A stretch of DNA of 64,000 nucleotides from an uncultured Saprospiraceae bacterium (GTDB taxonomy: Bacteria > Bacteroidota > Bacteroidia > Chitinophagales > Saprospiraceae): contig CAJQRD010000001.1 in assembly GCA_905480605.1 (NCBI GenBank), positions 83,915 through 147,914 of the forward strand. Reading direction: 5' to 3'. The translations under genes and the position numbers were made by a program. Of this stretch, positions 38,991-48,652 are shown one piece after another. The notes beneath the pieces were generated by a model. It was not told the DNA's origin, searched no databases, and saw only the letters and a program-made list of their open reading frames with translations. The number at the start of each line of letters is the position of its first letter. Position 1 is the stretch's first letter.

Positions 38991-41900
38991 ATGCGCATAT
39001 ACATTTCATTTGTAATACTCTTAATAACTAATCTTGTTATTGCTCAAACTACATGGAAGTCTGTAGATGAGATGTCAATATCAAATAGATCTGTAAACGA
39101 CAGAGAAATTATTCCTGAGCATTATTCAAGCTATGCTCTTGACTTTGGAAGAATGAAAAAATATTTAAAAAATGCTCCAGGAGAGAACTATAGCTATGCG
39201 GCAAATGGCGTAACCCTTGATTTGCCCATGCCAAATGGTGTTTTAGAAACATTCGTATTCCATGAAAGCTCGTGTATGAGTCCAATATTGTCAAAAAAGT
39301 TTCCATCTATAAAGTCATATAGAGGTGTCTCCTTGACAGATAAAACGAAACAAGCTCGTGTTGACTTCGGTCCTATGGGATTTCATGCTGTTGTTTATAC
39401 AAAAGAAGGACGTGTATTTATTGATCCTTTCTTTAGTAATCCAGATGAGCACTACATCAGTTATTATACAAGAGACCATCAATTTGATGATGGAACAGAA
39501 AATAAAAGTCTATCGTGCGGTGTGACTACAAACCATGTACAGTCAGAAGCTGAAAAAAATGGTCAACTAGAACCTGCTGAGTATTATAAGGCTTTAAAAG
39601 CACCTGTTACAAAAAGAACCTACAGGTTAGCTGTTGCCACAACGGGTGAATGGGGTGCCATATTTGGAACTGTTGAAAACACAATGGCAAGAATAGTGAC
39701 AGGTGTTAATAGATTGAATATGATATTTGAGAATGAGATTGCTATTAAATTTGAATTGATTGACGATAATGATAAACTGGTTTTCTTAGATGGACAAACC
39801 GATCCTTATACTGATCCTAGCGAAGGTCTGAAGTTATTAGGCCAGAACAGACAAGTCTTAAATAGCATCATTGGCTCACAGGCATATGACGTAGGTCATG
39901 TTTTTACAATTAGGTGCAGTGATGTTGGTGGTGTTGCCAATCCTGGAGTAATTTGTTTGAGCGGAAAGGCAAATGGAGTAAGTTGTGTAGGTAACAGTAA
40001 CATTTCGGCTTTTATGGTCGATACAGGTGCTCATGAAATCGGGCACCAATTTTCCGGAGGTCACTCTTGGAACAATTGTCCAAATAGTTTAGCACAATTA
40101 TCAGCCAATACAGCATATGAACCAGGAAGTGGTTCAACTATACTTTCTTATTCTGGGGCGTGTGGTAACCAGAATATTCAAGGGAATAATGATGATTATT
40201 TTCATGTTGGAAATGTAGAACAATTTTTAAGTTTTATAAATAATACAGCAACGTGCTCGGAAAATATTGTTTCTGGTAATAATACACCCGAAATAACAAT
40301 GGATATTCCTAAAAATCTAACTATTCCAATTGCAACACCATTTGAATTAGATGCTTCTGCAATTGATCCAGATGGAGATGCATTAACTTATAATTGGGAG
40401 CAAATGGATACAGGGCCAATTAGTCAACTTGGAAACCCAATGGGAGGTGCTCCAAGCTTTAGGTCTTATCCCCCTTCATCTGAAAGTAAAAGATTGTTTC
40501 CTAGATTAAATTTTATTACTGGAGGGATTGGATCAAATAAAGAAGTTTTGCCTCTATATAATAGAAATTTAAATTTCAGATTCACAGTAAGAGACAATCA
40601 CCCAGGTGCTGGTATTACAGTTTGGGAAGACTTAAGATTGAGAGCTGATGACAGTGCTGGACCATTTAGGGTTACTTCGCAAACTTCTATAACCTTTGCT
40701 GAGGTAGGGTCAACTCTTGACATTGAATGGGATGTCGCTAATACAGATAATGAAGTTATTGATTGCCAAGAAGTAGATATTTACTTGTCATTGGATGGCG
40801 GAAGAAATTTTGAGATTCTTTTGGCAGACAATGTTCCAAACAATGGCTTAGCAAGCGTAAAACTGCCTAACAATTTGACGAATGACGGGAAAATAAAAGT
40901 TAAGGCAAGCAACAATGTATTTTTTCAATTAAACAGATCTACTATAATAATTAGGGAGCCTAGTGCACCGGGTTTTTTCATTGATGTAGAAAACAATGAA
41001 TATGATGTATGTCTTCCTAATCAAATTGAGATTGCAGTCAATGGGACATCATTCCAAGAATTTGATACACCAATTGAATTAGATGTTATAACTGCTTTAC
41101 CTGAAGGTGCTTCTTATTCATTCAGTGACAATCCAATTGCAACAGATGGAAGTACGACTTTACTAATAGATCTAACAGAAGTTGAAAACACACAAAGTTT
41201 TACATTTACATTGGAGGGAAGTGCTGAAAATGCTACCCCGATACAACAACAAGTTACATTTCATGTTACGGGTACTTCGTTTGATGATTTAGAGCTTTTG
41301 AGTCCTAGCAATGGAATTAGTGGTTTAGACAAAACACCAACCTTTGAATGGTCAAATACAAAGAATGCTGAAAACTATACAATTGAGGTTTCAACAAGTC
41401 CAAAGTTTGGTGCCACAAACACAGTGATTGAAGAGTTTTTACCAGATACGTCATTCTTACCTGGTGTTATTTTTGAAAGTAATTCGTTCTATTACTGGAG
41501 AGTAAAAGCAAATAATAAATGTATAGAAGCAGAAAGTGAAATAAAAACTTTTGGTACAGTTTCTTTGGCATGTAACAATTATACTGCAGATAATTTACCG
41601 ACAAACATAAGTGTATCTGGATTGGTTCAAGTAGATGGTATTGCACGTGTTTTTGAGACAGGTACTGTTGCTGACGTTAATGTTACAAATATACGTGGGC
41701 AACATTCTGATGCATTTCAATTGGCTGCAACTTTGGTCAGTCCGGCTGGAACAGAAGCTGTTCTATTTGAAAACACTTGTTTTGGTGGTGCTGATTTTAA
41801 CATAGGCTTTGATAGTGACTCACCACTTGAGTTTAGTTGTCCCTTGAATTCTGGTAATACAGTACAACCCAAAGATTCAGACTTGGCCATTTTTAAAGGT

Positions 41901-42611
41901 GAGAATATTGATGGAGAATGGATCTTGGAATTGAATGATAACAAAGGTGGAGATGGAGGACAATTTACTTCTTTTGATTTAGAAATTTGTGCAAGTTTCG
42001 CAATAGAAAATCCGTTTATAGTTACAAATGAAATTTTAGATGTCCCTACTGGATTATCTGCACGTATTAACAATTCAAAGTTACTCGTAGATGACAATGA
42101 TAACTCACCAGAAGAATTGACATATACTTTGGTTGTAAATACATCTAAAGGCTCTTTGTATTTAAATGGTGAAGCTTTGACTGTGGGTGATCAATTTACA
42201 CAACAACAACTTAATGAGACGTCTATAAGATATATACACGAAGGAAGTGAAAACGAAACTGATGCATTTACATTTACTGTTATCGACGGCAATGGTGGAT
42301 GGATTGGTTTAACTAATTTTGATATCAATATTGATGAAAACGTATTATCTTCCAACGAGGATTTACTTGACCAAGAAAGGTTTGTAATCTACCCTAACCC
42401 AACGAATGACATGTTGCTAATTAGAGATGTTTCAAACTCTTCTAATCAATGGTCAGTTCAATTGTATTCTTTAGATGGAAAATTAATCATCAACGACAGA
42501 ATGAATATTGAAAAGAGATTATCATTGGCTTATTTAAATGATGGCATATACATATTAAAGATAGCAAATGAGGAAGGAAGTATTAGTCAGAGAATAAGTG
42601 TTATCCGTTAA
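38991..42611 (+). CDS. Secreted reprolysin-type zinc metalloprotease with P-domain and T9SS sorting domain
   Basis: The 1206-residue protein has a signal peptide (ISFVILLITNLVIAQ), a prodomain-like region to about residue 200, and a metzincin domain. Its zinc motif is HEIGHQFSGGH (H348, E349, H352, H358), in the M12B/reprolysin-like style of Bacteroidota. An Ig-like domain (about 440-560) and an FN3-like segment (about 770-860, TPTFEWSNTKNAENYTIEVS) follow. A proprotein-convertase P-domain lies at about 862-1003 (LVSPAGTEAVLFENTC ... GEWILELNDNKGGDGG). A cadherin/CSPG-like repeat (about 1010-1110) and the T9SS type A sorting domain (FVIYPNPTNDMLLI ... LNDGIYILKIANEEG) end the chain. It should degrade extracellular protein. 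It is preceded by a strong promoter and followed by a clear terminator, so it is monocistronic. Confidence 0.94.
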   Translation: MRIYISFVILLITNLVIAQTTWKSVDEMSISNRSVNDREIIPEHYSSYALDFGRMKKYLKNAPGENYSYAANGVTLDLPMPNGVLETFVFHESSCMSPILSKKFPSIKSYRGVSLTDKTKQARVDFGPMGFHAVVYTKEGRVFIDPFFSNPDEHYISYYTRDHQFDDGTENKSLSCGVTTNHVQSEAEKNGQLEPAEYYKALKAPVTKRTYRLAVATTGEWGAIFGTVENTMARIVTGVNRLNMIFENEIAIKFELIDDNDKLVFLDGQTDPYTDPSEGLKLLGQNRQVLNSIIGSQAYDVGHVFTIRCSDVGGVANPGVICLSGKANGVSCVGNSNISAFMVDTGAHEIGHQFSGGHSWNNCPNSLAQLSANTAYEPGSGSTILSYSGACGNQNIQGNNDDYFHVGNVEQFLSFINNTATCSENIVSGNNTPEITMDIPKNLTIPIATPFELDASAIDPDGDALTYNWEQMDTGPISQLGNPMGGAPSFRSYPPSSESKRLFPRLNFITGGIGSNKEVLPLYNRNLNFRFTVRDNHPGAGITVWEDLRLRADDSAGPFRVTSQTSITFAEVGSTLDIEWDVANTDNEVIDCQEVDIYLSLDGGRNFEILLADNVPNNGLASVKLPNNLTNDGKIKVKASNNVFFQLNRSTIIIREPSAPGFFIDVENNEYDVCLPNQIEIAVNGTSFQEFDTPIELDVITALPEGASYSFSDNPIATDGSTTLLIDLTEVENTQSFTFTLEGSAENATPIQQQVTFHVTGTSFDDLELLSPSNGISGLDKTPTFEWSNTKNAENYTIEVSTSPKFGATNTVIEEFLPDTSFLPGVIFESNSFYYWRVKANNKCIEAESEIKTFGTVSLACNNYTADNLPTNISVSGLVQVDGIARVFETGTVADVNVTNIRGQHSDAFQLAATLVSPAGTEAVLFENTCFGGADFNIGFDSDSPLEFSCPLNSGNTVQPKDSDLAIFKGENIDGEWILELNDNKGGDGGQFTSFDLEICASFAIENPFIVTNEILDVPTGLSARINNSKLLVDDNDNSPEELTYTLVVNTSKGSLYLNGEALTVGDQFTQQQLNETSIRYIHEGSENETDAFTFTVIDGNGGWIGLTNFDINIDENVLSSNEDLLDQERFVIYPNPTNDMLLIRDVSNSSNQWSVQLYSLDGKLIINDRMNIEKRLSLAYLNDGIYILKIANEEGSISQRISVIR

Positions 42612-42658
42612 GATTCCAATTATCCTGAAGCTTCAAAAGCGGCTAGAAGATAAATATT

Positions 42659-42691
42659 AAAAAGCCACTCCATGATTGGGGTGGCTTTTTT
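42659..42691 (+). terminator. Rho-independent terminator of the metalloprotease gene
   Basis: AAAAAGCCACTCC (42659-42671) pairs with GGGGTGGCTTTTT (42678-42690) across a 6-nt loop, with one G-U pair. The stem ends in a T run. Confidence 0.93.
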
Positions 42692-42709
42692 AATAACACT
42701 AATCCTAGG

Positions 42710-42750
42710 GACCTGTCAGGTCTTTTAAAAACTGACAGGTCTCTTTTTTT
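42710..42750 (+). terminator. Second hairpin with T run (GACCTGTCAG repeat)
   Basis: GACCTGTCAG (42710-42719) and CTGACAGGTC (42732-42741) form a perfect 10-bp stem with a 12-nt loop, followed by TCTTTTTTT. It can act as a back-up terminator for the protease gene. It touches the stop codon of the convergent lipoprotein gene. The sequence resembles dispersed Bacteroidota palindromes. Confidence 0.7.
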
Positions 42751-43183
42751 ATATCCTATTAAACAAAACTTTTACACCATCAAAAGCAGGCTTAAAATCA
42801 GTACTTGTAATTACTTCAAGAATAAGCTCATTGTCTGATTTCAATATTTTTGCTTCAAGGTTCATATCTGGAATTCGGAGATACTCAAAGCTATCTACTT
42901 TTTCTATCTCAAAAGATAAACCATTATTTAAGAACTCCTTAGACACTTCATAACAAGGTACAAAAGCACGTGGATCTACAAGTCTTCCTTCAATATCCAA
43001 TTTATCATTCTCAAACTCCCAAACAATGTCTTTTGATTCATACTCACAATGATATTGACCTACTATATTTGAATATGAAAATAAGGTCCAAGATCCATTC
43101 AAGCCATCAGCTTGAATATTTTCTTTTGAGCATCCAGTAAGCATTACAATAAATAGAGCAGCGCATATTAAGTTATTTTTCAT
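42749..43183 (-). CDS. Small lipoprotein, lipocalin-like
   Basis: The 144-residue protein has a classic lipoprotein signal (LICAALFIVMLTGCSKE, lipobox LTGC, Cys18). The mature part starts DGLNGSWTLFSYSN and continues with strands such as DIVWEFENDKLDIEGRL and LEAKILKSDNELILEVI. GSW/WEF spacing of this kind is typical of lipocalin-like or META-like lipoproteins of Bacteroidota. The function is unknown. It is divergent from the ABC-F gene, with about 105 bp between starts. Confidence 0.8.
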   Translation of the reverse strand: MKNNLICAALFIVMLTGCSKENIQADGLNGSWTLFSYSNIVGQYHCEYESKDIVWEFENDKLDIEGRLVDPRAFVPCYEVSKEFLNNGLSFEIEKVDSFEYLRIPDMNLEAKILKSDNELILEVITSTDFKPAFDGVKVLFNRI

Positions 43184-43288
43184 AGTTATCTGGTCATTTA
43201 TTATAAAGACGTCTTTTCAAAACGCCTTGTTGGTCAACTTAGTATAAATTAACTATGTAATTAGCAAAAATTGTTTTTCCTTCATGTC

Positions 43289-45166
43289 GTGAATTATTTA
43301 ACTTTAGAAAATATAAATAAATCGTACGGGGAGAAGGTATTGTTTGCCGATCTCAACCTAACGATAGCCAAGGGCCAAAAAATTGCTTTAATTGCAAAGA
43401 ATGGAACGGGTAAGACAACATTGTTAAGGATTATTGGCCTCGAAGAAGCACCGGAAGGTGAAAAAGCAAAAATTCTCGTTAACAAAGACATCAAAATAGG
43501 TTACCTCAAGCAGGATCCATTCTTTAATCCTGAATATACAGTTTTGGAGGCTGCGCTTGATTCTGAAAATAAAAAAATCAGAGCGATCAAGGATCTTGAG
43601 TTAGCAACCTTACTAGGCAATGCGGAAAAAATTCAAGCTGCTGTAGAAGTTACTGATGATTTAAAAGCATGGGATATAGAAGCGAGGATTAAAGAGATTC
43701 TTGGAAAATTAAAAATTCATGATCTCAGTCAAAAAATAAATACACTTTCTGGTGGTCAAAAGAAAAGAGTTTCGCTAGCAAAAATTCTAATTGAAGAACC
43801 TGATTTTCTCATATTAGATGAACCTACAAATCATTTGGATATCGATATGATTGAATGGTTGGAAACTTTTTTATCAGCTCAGAATGTCACTGTATTTATG
43901 GTGACTCACGATAGGTATTTTCTTGAACGTGTTTGCAATGAAATTGTTGAACTTGAACGCGGCGAGCTTCATGTGTATCGTGGTAACTATTCTGATTATT
44001 TAGAAAAGAAGAGTCTGAAGGTTCAGAATGACAAAGTAAATCTTGATAAACATAAAAAGCTATACAAAAAAGAACTTGGGTGGATAAGAAAACAACCTAA
44101 AGCAAGAGGTACAAAGGCCAAATCTAGAGTTGACAATTTTGATGAGATAAAAACAAAGGCACATCAAAATTTAAATGATGATGACTTGACTATGGAAATT
44201 GACATGGCACGTTTAGGAGGTAAGATCCTGGAATTGCATTCTCTCAAAAAGGCATACGGTGACACAAACATTGTTGATTCATTTTCATATAAATTTAAAA
44301 AAGGAGAACGTGTTGGATTGGCAGGATCTAATGGAACAGGTAAGACTACTTTCATTAAATTGTTGACCAAGGAGATTGAACCTGACGGGGGGAAGGTCAT
44401 CGTTGGTGACACTGTCGTATTTGGTCATTACACACAAGACAATAAAGGTCTAAATGAGTCACACAGAGTCATTGATGCTATAAGGGAAATTGCAGATTAT
44501 ATACCTTTGGCAAAAGGTCGCAAAATGACTGCTGAAGCGCTTCTCGAAACCTTTCTATTTCCACGTTCACAACAACAGGTTTATGTTTCTGAATTGAGTG
44601 GAGGTGAAAAAAGAAGATTACACCTATTGAGAATACTTATTAAGAATCCAAATTTTCTAATTTTAGATGAGCCTACCAATGACTTAGATATCATTACATT
44701 AAATGTATTGGAAGATTTTCTTACCCATTACAAAGGATGCTTATTGGTCACATCACATGATCGTTATTTCATGGATAAATTGGTAGATCACTTGTTTGTT
44801 TTAGAAGGAAACGGCCAAGTAAAGGATTTTAACGGTACTTATTCAGAATATAAAATCGCTCAAAGAGAATCCAAATACGCAGCTACTGCTGAAGCCGCCA
44901 AGTCGACGTCAAAAGCGACCACTGCCCCTGCCATACCGCAAGAGCCTGAAAAGCGCAAGTTGAGCTATAATGAAAAAAAGGAGCTGGAAAACATCGAAGG
45001 AGACATCGAGAAAATGGAAAAGCGCAAGAAAGAAATTGAGGCTTTATTTATGGACTCATCAATGAGTGGTGATCAAGTTAGTGAGTTGTCTAAGGAAATG
45101 GGCGAAATAGAAAAAAACATTGAAGAAAAAGAAAACAGGTGGCTTGAACTGTCAGAATTCGCATAA
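43289..45166 (+). CDS. ABC-F family ATPase (Uup-like)
   Basis: I start at GTG 43289 (625 residues), giving the usual N-terminus MNYLTLENINKSYG. A TTG at 43271 would add six atypical residues. Two ABC domains are complete: Walker A AKNGTGKTT (about 37-45) and GSNGTGKTTF, signatures LSGGQKKRVSL and LSGGEKRRLHL, Walker B LILDEPTNHLD and LILDEPTNDLD. Between them is the ABC-F linker (KARGTKAKSRVDNFDEI). A C-terminal coiled coil (about 555-620, rich in EKRK and EIEKNIEEKE) is the Uup-type DNA-binding tail. No membrane segment is present. ABC-F proteins act on the ribosome; Uup also affects DNA transposition and replication intermediates. Confidence 0.94.
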   Translation: MNYLTLENINKSYGEKVLFADLNLTIAKGQKIALIAKNGTGKTTLLRIIGLEEAPEGEKAKILVNKDIKIGYLKQDPFFNPEYTVLEAALDSENKKIRAIKDLELATLLGNAEKIQAAVEVTDDLKAWDIEARIKEILGKLKIHDLSQKINTLSGGQKKRVSLAKILIEEPDFLILDEPTNHLDIDMIEWLETFLSAQNVTVFMVTHDRYFLERVCNEIVELERGELHVYRGNYSDYLEKKSLKVQNDKVNLDKHKKLYKKELGWIRKQPKARGTKAKSRVDNFDEIKTKAHQNLNDDDLTMEIDMARLGGKILELHSLKKAYGDTNIVDSFSYKFKKGERVGLAGSNGTGKTTFIKLLTKEIEPDGGKVIVGDTVVFGHYTQDNKGLNESHRVIDAIREIADYIPLAKGRKMTAEALLETFLFPRSQQQVYVSELSGGEKRRLHLLRILIKNPNFLILDEPTNDLDIITLNVLEDFLTHYKGCLLVTSHDRYFMDKLVDHLFVLEGNGQVKDFNGTYSEYKIAQRESKYAATAEAAKSTSKATTAPAIPQEPEKRKLSYNEKKELENIEGDIEKMEKRKKEIEALFMDSSMSGDQVSELSKEMGEIEKNIEEKENRWLELSEFA

Positions 45167-45286
45167 TTGTTAAAACTTATGCTATTTGCCCAACAGTACC
45201 AGTCGTCAATAACGTCTTATACTATTGAACTTTTGCCTTACTAATTCGGTTTTGAGATTGAATACAATTATTGAAATCTATTCATT

Positions 45287-45742
45287 ATGAAATTTTACAA
45301 TTTAATATTAATGTCATTGTTTCTAGCATTCATGTCTTGCAGCAAGGATGAACCAACAGTGGATTTACTCAGAGGTAGAATAAATAACATGGTATTTGAG
45401 GCTGGGCACTCCATCTACTCTGTACTTGATGATGACCTTCAATTTAACATCTTCAGCAGTGATTTTGCAAGTAATGACCCATGTGTCGATTTACCAGAGG
45501 TTGTGCGTATTTTCTTCAATGCCAAATCTACATTAGAAAAACAAGATCTGTTTTTGGACTCTAGTAGTTTTGAAGCATTTACAGTTACTATTTTCGATGA
45601 AAATCTTTCAGAAAATATTATTATAACTGATGGATTTCTCCAAATTTCTGAGATTGGAGATGACTTAATTACTGCGCAGTTAGACATTAAAGCTGATGAC
45701 ACTTCTATAAAAGGAAGATTTATGGCTTCCCTTTGCGATTAG
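45287..45742 (+). CDS. Small lipoprotein of unknown function
   Basis: The 151-residue protein has a lipoprotein signal (LILMSLFLAFMSCSKDE, lipobox FMSC, Cys18). The mature part is beta-rich and acidic (RGRINNMVFEAGHSIYSV, VRIFFNAKSTLEKQDLFLD, DDLITAQLDIKADDTSIKGRF). It has two further Cys (near DPCVDLP and the C-terminal LCD), which could form a disulfide. I do not recognise a family. It stands alone, about 120 bp after the ABC-F gene. Confidence 0.75.
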   Translation: MKFYNLILMSLFLAFMSCSKDEPTVDLLRGRINNMVFEAGHSIYSVLDDDLQFNIFSSDFASNDPCVDLPEVVRIFFNAKSTLEKQDLFLDSSSFEAFTVTIFDENLSENIIITDGFLQISEIGDDLITAQLDIKADDTSIKGRFMASLCD

Positions 45743-45881
45743 AAGAGACTGCATCCCGATAATTATTGGAATTCCTTTGTCAGATGACTATTTTGTAAAT
45801 GCTGCCACATCTTTATAAATAACGTGTCAATTTCATACAAAAAAAAGAAACAAATTCAACATTCAATTCAAGACATATAAT

Positions 45882-47195
45882 ATGTATCATATTCCAGAAC
45901 TTAATGAATTGGCTGAAGCTTTAAAAGCGTCTCCAGAAAATACAGCACTTAGATTTTTGCTGGTAAAAAAGTTATTCACTCTTCCAGAATACAAAGAAGC
46001 TTTTGAAGAAAATATTCAAATATTGTTGAGCCAAGATTCTCAACATTTTAAAGCAAAGGAATTACTGATGCGGTATTATTTCCAAAACGGAAAATTATCT
46101 GCTTGTATAATTCTTGGTGAAGAGATTTACGAACACAAAAGACTTTCAGAAGTAGGTTACTTGGTTTTAGCAAAAGCTTATTTAAAAGAAGAAAACCACA
46201 GTAAAGCTCAGCATGTCTACCAAGAAGCCATCATATTAAATCCAGACCTGACTGATGAGGCTCTCGATGATGCATTTAGAGTTACCAATATCGATGAAGA
46301 TGAATTTGATTTAGAAGATGAATTGAATGATGGTCTCATGGAAAAACCTTCAATTAATTTTGATGACGTAGGTGGATTAGAAAGCGTAAAAAGGGAAATT
46401 GATTTAAAGATTATCAAGCCACTTGAGCATGCTGACTTATACAAGCAATATGGTAAAAAAGTAGGCGGTGGTATTTTATTATACGGGCCTCCAGGGTGCG
46501 GTAAAACATACATATCAAAAGCAACGGCAGGTCAGATAAATGCGAAGTTTATCAATGTCGGTTTGAATGACATCTTAGATATGTGGGTTGGGAATAGTGA
46601 GAAAAATTTACATGAAATATTTGCATTGGCTAGACGCAACACACCTTGTGTTTTATTCTTTGATGAAATCGACGCTTTAGGTGCAAAGCGCTCAGACATG
46701 AAGCAGAGTGCAGGTAAAACGGTTATCAATCAATTCTTATCTGAGCTAGATGGCGTAGACACATCAAATGATGGTATCTTAATTATAGGTGCAACCAATT
46801 GCCCTTGGCATTTAGATCCAGCCTTTAGAAGACCGGGAAGATTCGACAGAATAATATTTGTACCTCCTCCAGACAATGTGGGTAAAGAAGAAATTCTGAA
46901 AATATTATTAAAGGATAAACCTATTCATGATATAGATTACAAGAAAGTTGCAAAGAATTTAAAAGAATATTCGGGTGCCGATATAGAAGCCATGATTGAC
47001 ATTGCTATTGAAAAAAAACTAGAGCAAGCTATTGAAACTGGGATTCCAGAACCTTTACAAACTGGAGACTTAATTCAAGCCTCTAAGGTTCACAAAGCAA
47101 GTACCGTAGATTGGTTTACCACTGCTAAAAACTATGCGATGTTCGCGAATCAATCAGGATTATATGATGACATTCTCAGCTATTTAAAAAAGTAA
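45882..47195 (+). CDS. AAA+ ATPase with N-terminal TPR-like region
   Basis: In the 437-residue protein, residues about 5-130 are helical TPR-like repeats (ALRFLLVKKLFTLPEYKEAFE, LAKAYLKEENHSKAQHVYQE). An acidic linker follows (IDEDEFDLEDELND, 137-150). Residues about 158-400 are a Cdc48/FtsH-type AAA+ domain: FDDVGGLESVK, Walker A GPPGCGKT (202-209), pore-side MWVGNSEKNLH, Walker B CVLFFDEIDALG (256-267), sensor GATNCPWHLDPA and Arg fingers RRPGRFDR (R317, R320). There is no protease domain, so it is probably an unfoldase or remodelling factor for an unknown client. A TPR membrane protein gene follows after 4 bp, almost certainly in the same operon. Confidence 0.9.
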   Translation: MYHIPELNELAEALKASPENTALRFLLVKKLFTLPEYKEAFEENIQILLSQDSQHFKAKELLMRYYFQNGKLSACIILGEEIYEHKRLSEVGYLVLAKAYLKEENHSKAQHVYQEAIILNPDLTDEALDDAFRVTNIDEDEFDLEDELNDGLMEKPSINFDDVGGLESVKREIDLKIIKPLEHADLYKQYGKKVGGGILLYGPPGCGKTYISKATAGQINAKFINVGLNDILDMWVGNSEKNLHEIFALARRNTPCVLFFDEIDALGAKRSDMKQSAGKTVINQFLSELDGVDTSNDGILIIGATNCPWHLDPAFRRPGRFDRIIFVPPPDNVGKEEILKILLKDKPIHDIDYKKVAKNLKEYSGADIEAMIDIAIEKKLEQAIETGIPEPLQTGDLIQASKVHKASTVDWFTTAKNYAMFANQSGLYDDILSYLKK

Positions 47196-47199
47196 GGAT

Positions 47200-48468
47200 A
47201 TGGAGAGGGAAATGGAGCAACAAATTCAGCGTATTAAACTACTTTTTTCGCAGAATAGATATAAAGAAGCTGAGCAATTTTTAAAAGAACTATTGTCTAA
47301 TTATCCTGATTCAGAATATGGACAATACATGCTTGCTATTGCACAAACCAATCAAGGTAAGCATAGAGAAGCTTATGAATTGGTAATGTTGATGTGCGAA
47401 AACAATCCTGGGGCTTTAGAATATTTAGAACTGAAGGCTGAAATCGAAATTGCAAGTAATCGCATAGAGTTGGCAGAAAATACAGTATCACATCTGATAG
47501 CTTCTGATGCAGAAAATGATGACTATTTTTTTCTCATGGCGCGTATAAAGTACAGCCAAAGATATTACGACAAGGCACTTGAAAACACAAAGCTGGCTCT
47601 ATCATTAAACCCTGACAACCTAGGTGCTCTAAATCTCAACATGACGATCAACAGTCAATTGGGAAATGTTGAAGATGCCAGACAAAGTGTGAAGGATGCC
47701 CTTCAACGCAATCCTGAAAGCCCATATACAATTGCCAATCATGGCTTAACTTTATTGAATGAAGGAAAGGTAAATCCTGCCTTGGAAAAATTTAAAGAAT
47801 CGCTTTCATTAAATCCTAACAATGACATAGCGCAATACGGCATGCAGGAAGCAATGAAGTCCAAATTTTGGCCGTATAAATTACTATATAAATATGGTCT
47901 ATTACTAGGACGATTGAGTGGTAAAAATATGTGGGTGTTCATTATTGGAACCTATATTGGATTTAGGGTTCTTAGCTCTGTTGCTGAGAATAACCCTGCG
48001 TTGCAACCCATTTTAAATCCCTTGCTAATTATGGTAGCTCTCTTGTTTTTATCTACTTGGATATTAGACCCAATTATGAATGTGTATCTGCTTACAAATA
48101 AATATGGTCGATTTCTGTTATCAGATGTGGCAAAAAGATCTGCTCAATATTCAGCAATAACTTTGTTGGTTGCTCTTGGTTTTGGTATTATCTATTTCTT
48201 TACAAGAATGGAATTCCACTTTTTAGCGTTGATCTTCTTTATTGCGATGCTCATTCCTTTAGGGACGATGTATAAACCTATGAATAAAAAGAATCAGAGT
48301 ATTGCTACAAAACTGACTCTAGCAATTTTTATCACTGGTATTTTAGGATTGGCGACATTGGTATTTACAGGTAATGCCTTTGTCTTTTACGTGTCTGCTT
48401 TTGGGATATTTGCATATCAGTGGATTATCAATGGCATGATGATTAAGGAAGCCAGTAGAAAGTTTTAA
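47200..48468 (+). CDS. TPR membrane protein, partner of the AAA+ ATPase
   Basis: The 422-residue protein starts at ATG 47200; ATG 47212, preceded by GGAGAGGG, is an alternative. Residues about 5-220 hold about six TPRs (RYKEAEQFLKELLSNYPDSE, YYDKALENTKLALSLNPDN, VNPALEKFKESLSLNPNND). Residues about 245-420 hold about six hydrophobic helices (FIIGTYIGFRVLSSV, LLIMVALLFLSTWIL, ITLLVALGFGIIYFF, ALIFFIAMLIPLG, LAIFITGILGLATLVF, VFYVSAFGIFAYQWI). The TPRs probably face the cytoplasm and could recruit the AAA+ ATPase encoded 4 bp upstream. I know no characterised family with this pairing. Confidence 0.85.
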   Translation: MEREMEQQIQRIKLLFSQNRYKEAEQFLKELLSNYPDSEYGQYMLAIAQTNQGKHREAYELVMLMCENNPGALEYLELKAEIEIASNRIELAENTVSHLIASDAENDDYFFLMARIKYSQRYYDKALENTKLALSLNPDNLGALNLNMTINSQLGNVEDARQSVKDALQRNPESPYTIANHGLTLLNEGKVNPALEKFKESLSLNPNNDIAQYGMQEAMKSKFWPYKLLYKYGLLLGRLSGKNMWVFIIGTYIGFRVLSSVAENNPALQPILNPLLIMVALLFLSTWILDPIMNVYLLTNKYGRFLLSDVAKRSAQYSAITLLVALGFGIIYFFTRMEFHFLALIFFIAMLIPLGTMYKPMNKKNQSIATKLTLAIFITGILGLATLVFTGNAFVFYVSAFGIFAYQWIINGMMIKEASRKF

Positions 48469-48479
48469 GGAGTCGTTCC

Positions 48480-48556
48480 GCAAGTGGTCGGAGACCTATG
48501 CTCAGGAAAAGTCGGTTGATTCTGCAGGTGGTCAGAGACCTTTGCTTGGGAAAATG
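48480..48556. repeat. Tandem pair of GGTC/GACC hairpin repeats
   Basis: Copy 1 (48480-48512) has GCAAGTGGTCGGAGACC then TATGCTCAGGAAAA. Copy 2 (from 48524) has GCAGGTGGTCAGAGACC then TTTGCTTGGGAAAA. The period is 44 bp. Each copy can fold as GGTC-N3-GACC. They follow directly after the TPR membrane protein gene. Confidence 0.75.
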
Positions 48557-48652
48557 AAGTCAATTTTAACATTTTATTGGATTAACTGTAAGGGTTAACT
48601 AGTTCGTTGCTTTTTAAATAAGCCAATAAAGTTTAATTTAGGGCTCAAATCT

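Noticed and set aside
41717..42097. 126-codon open frame on the minus strand inside the metalloprotease gene
   Set aside because: It lies opposite the P-domain and cadherin-like coding sequence, which has clear family motifs. The antisense product has no signal, domain or neighbour support.
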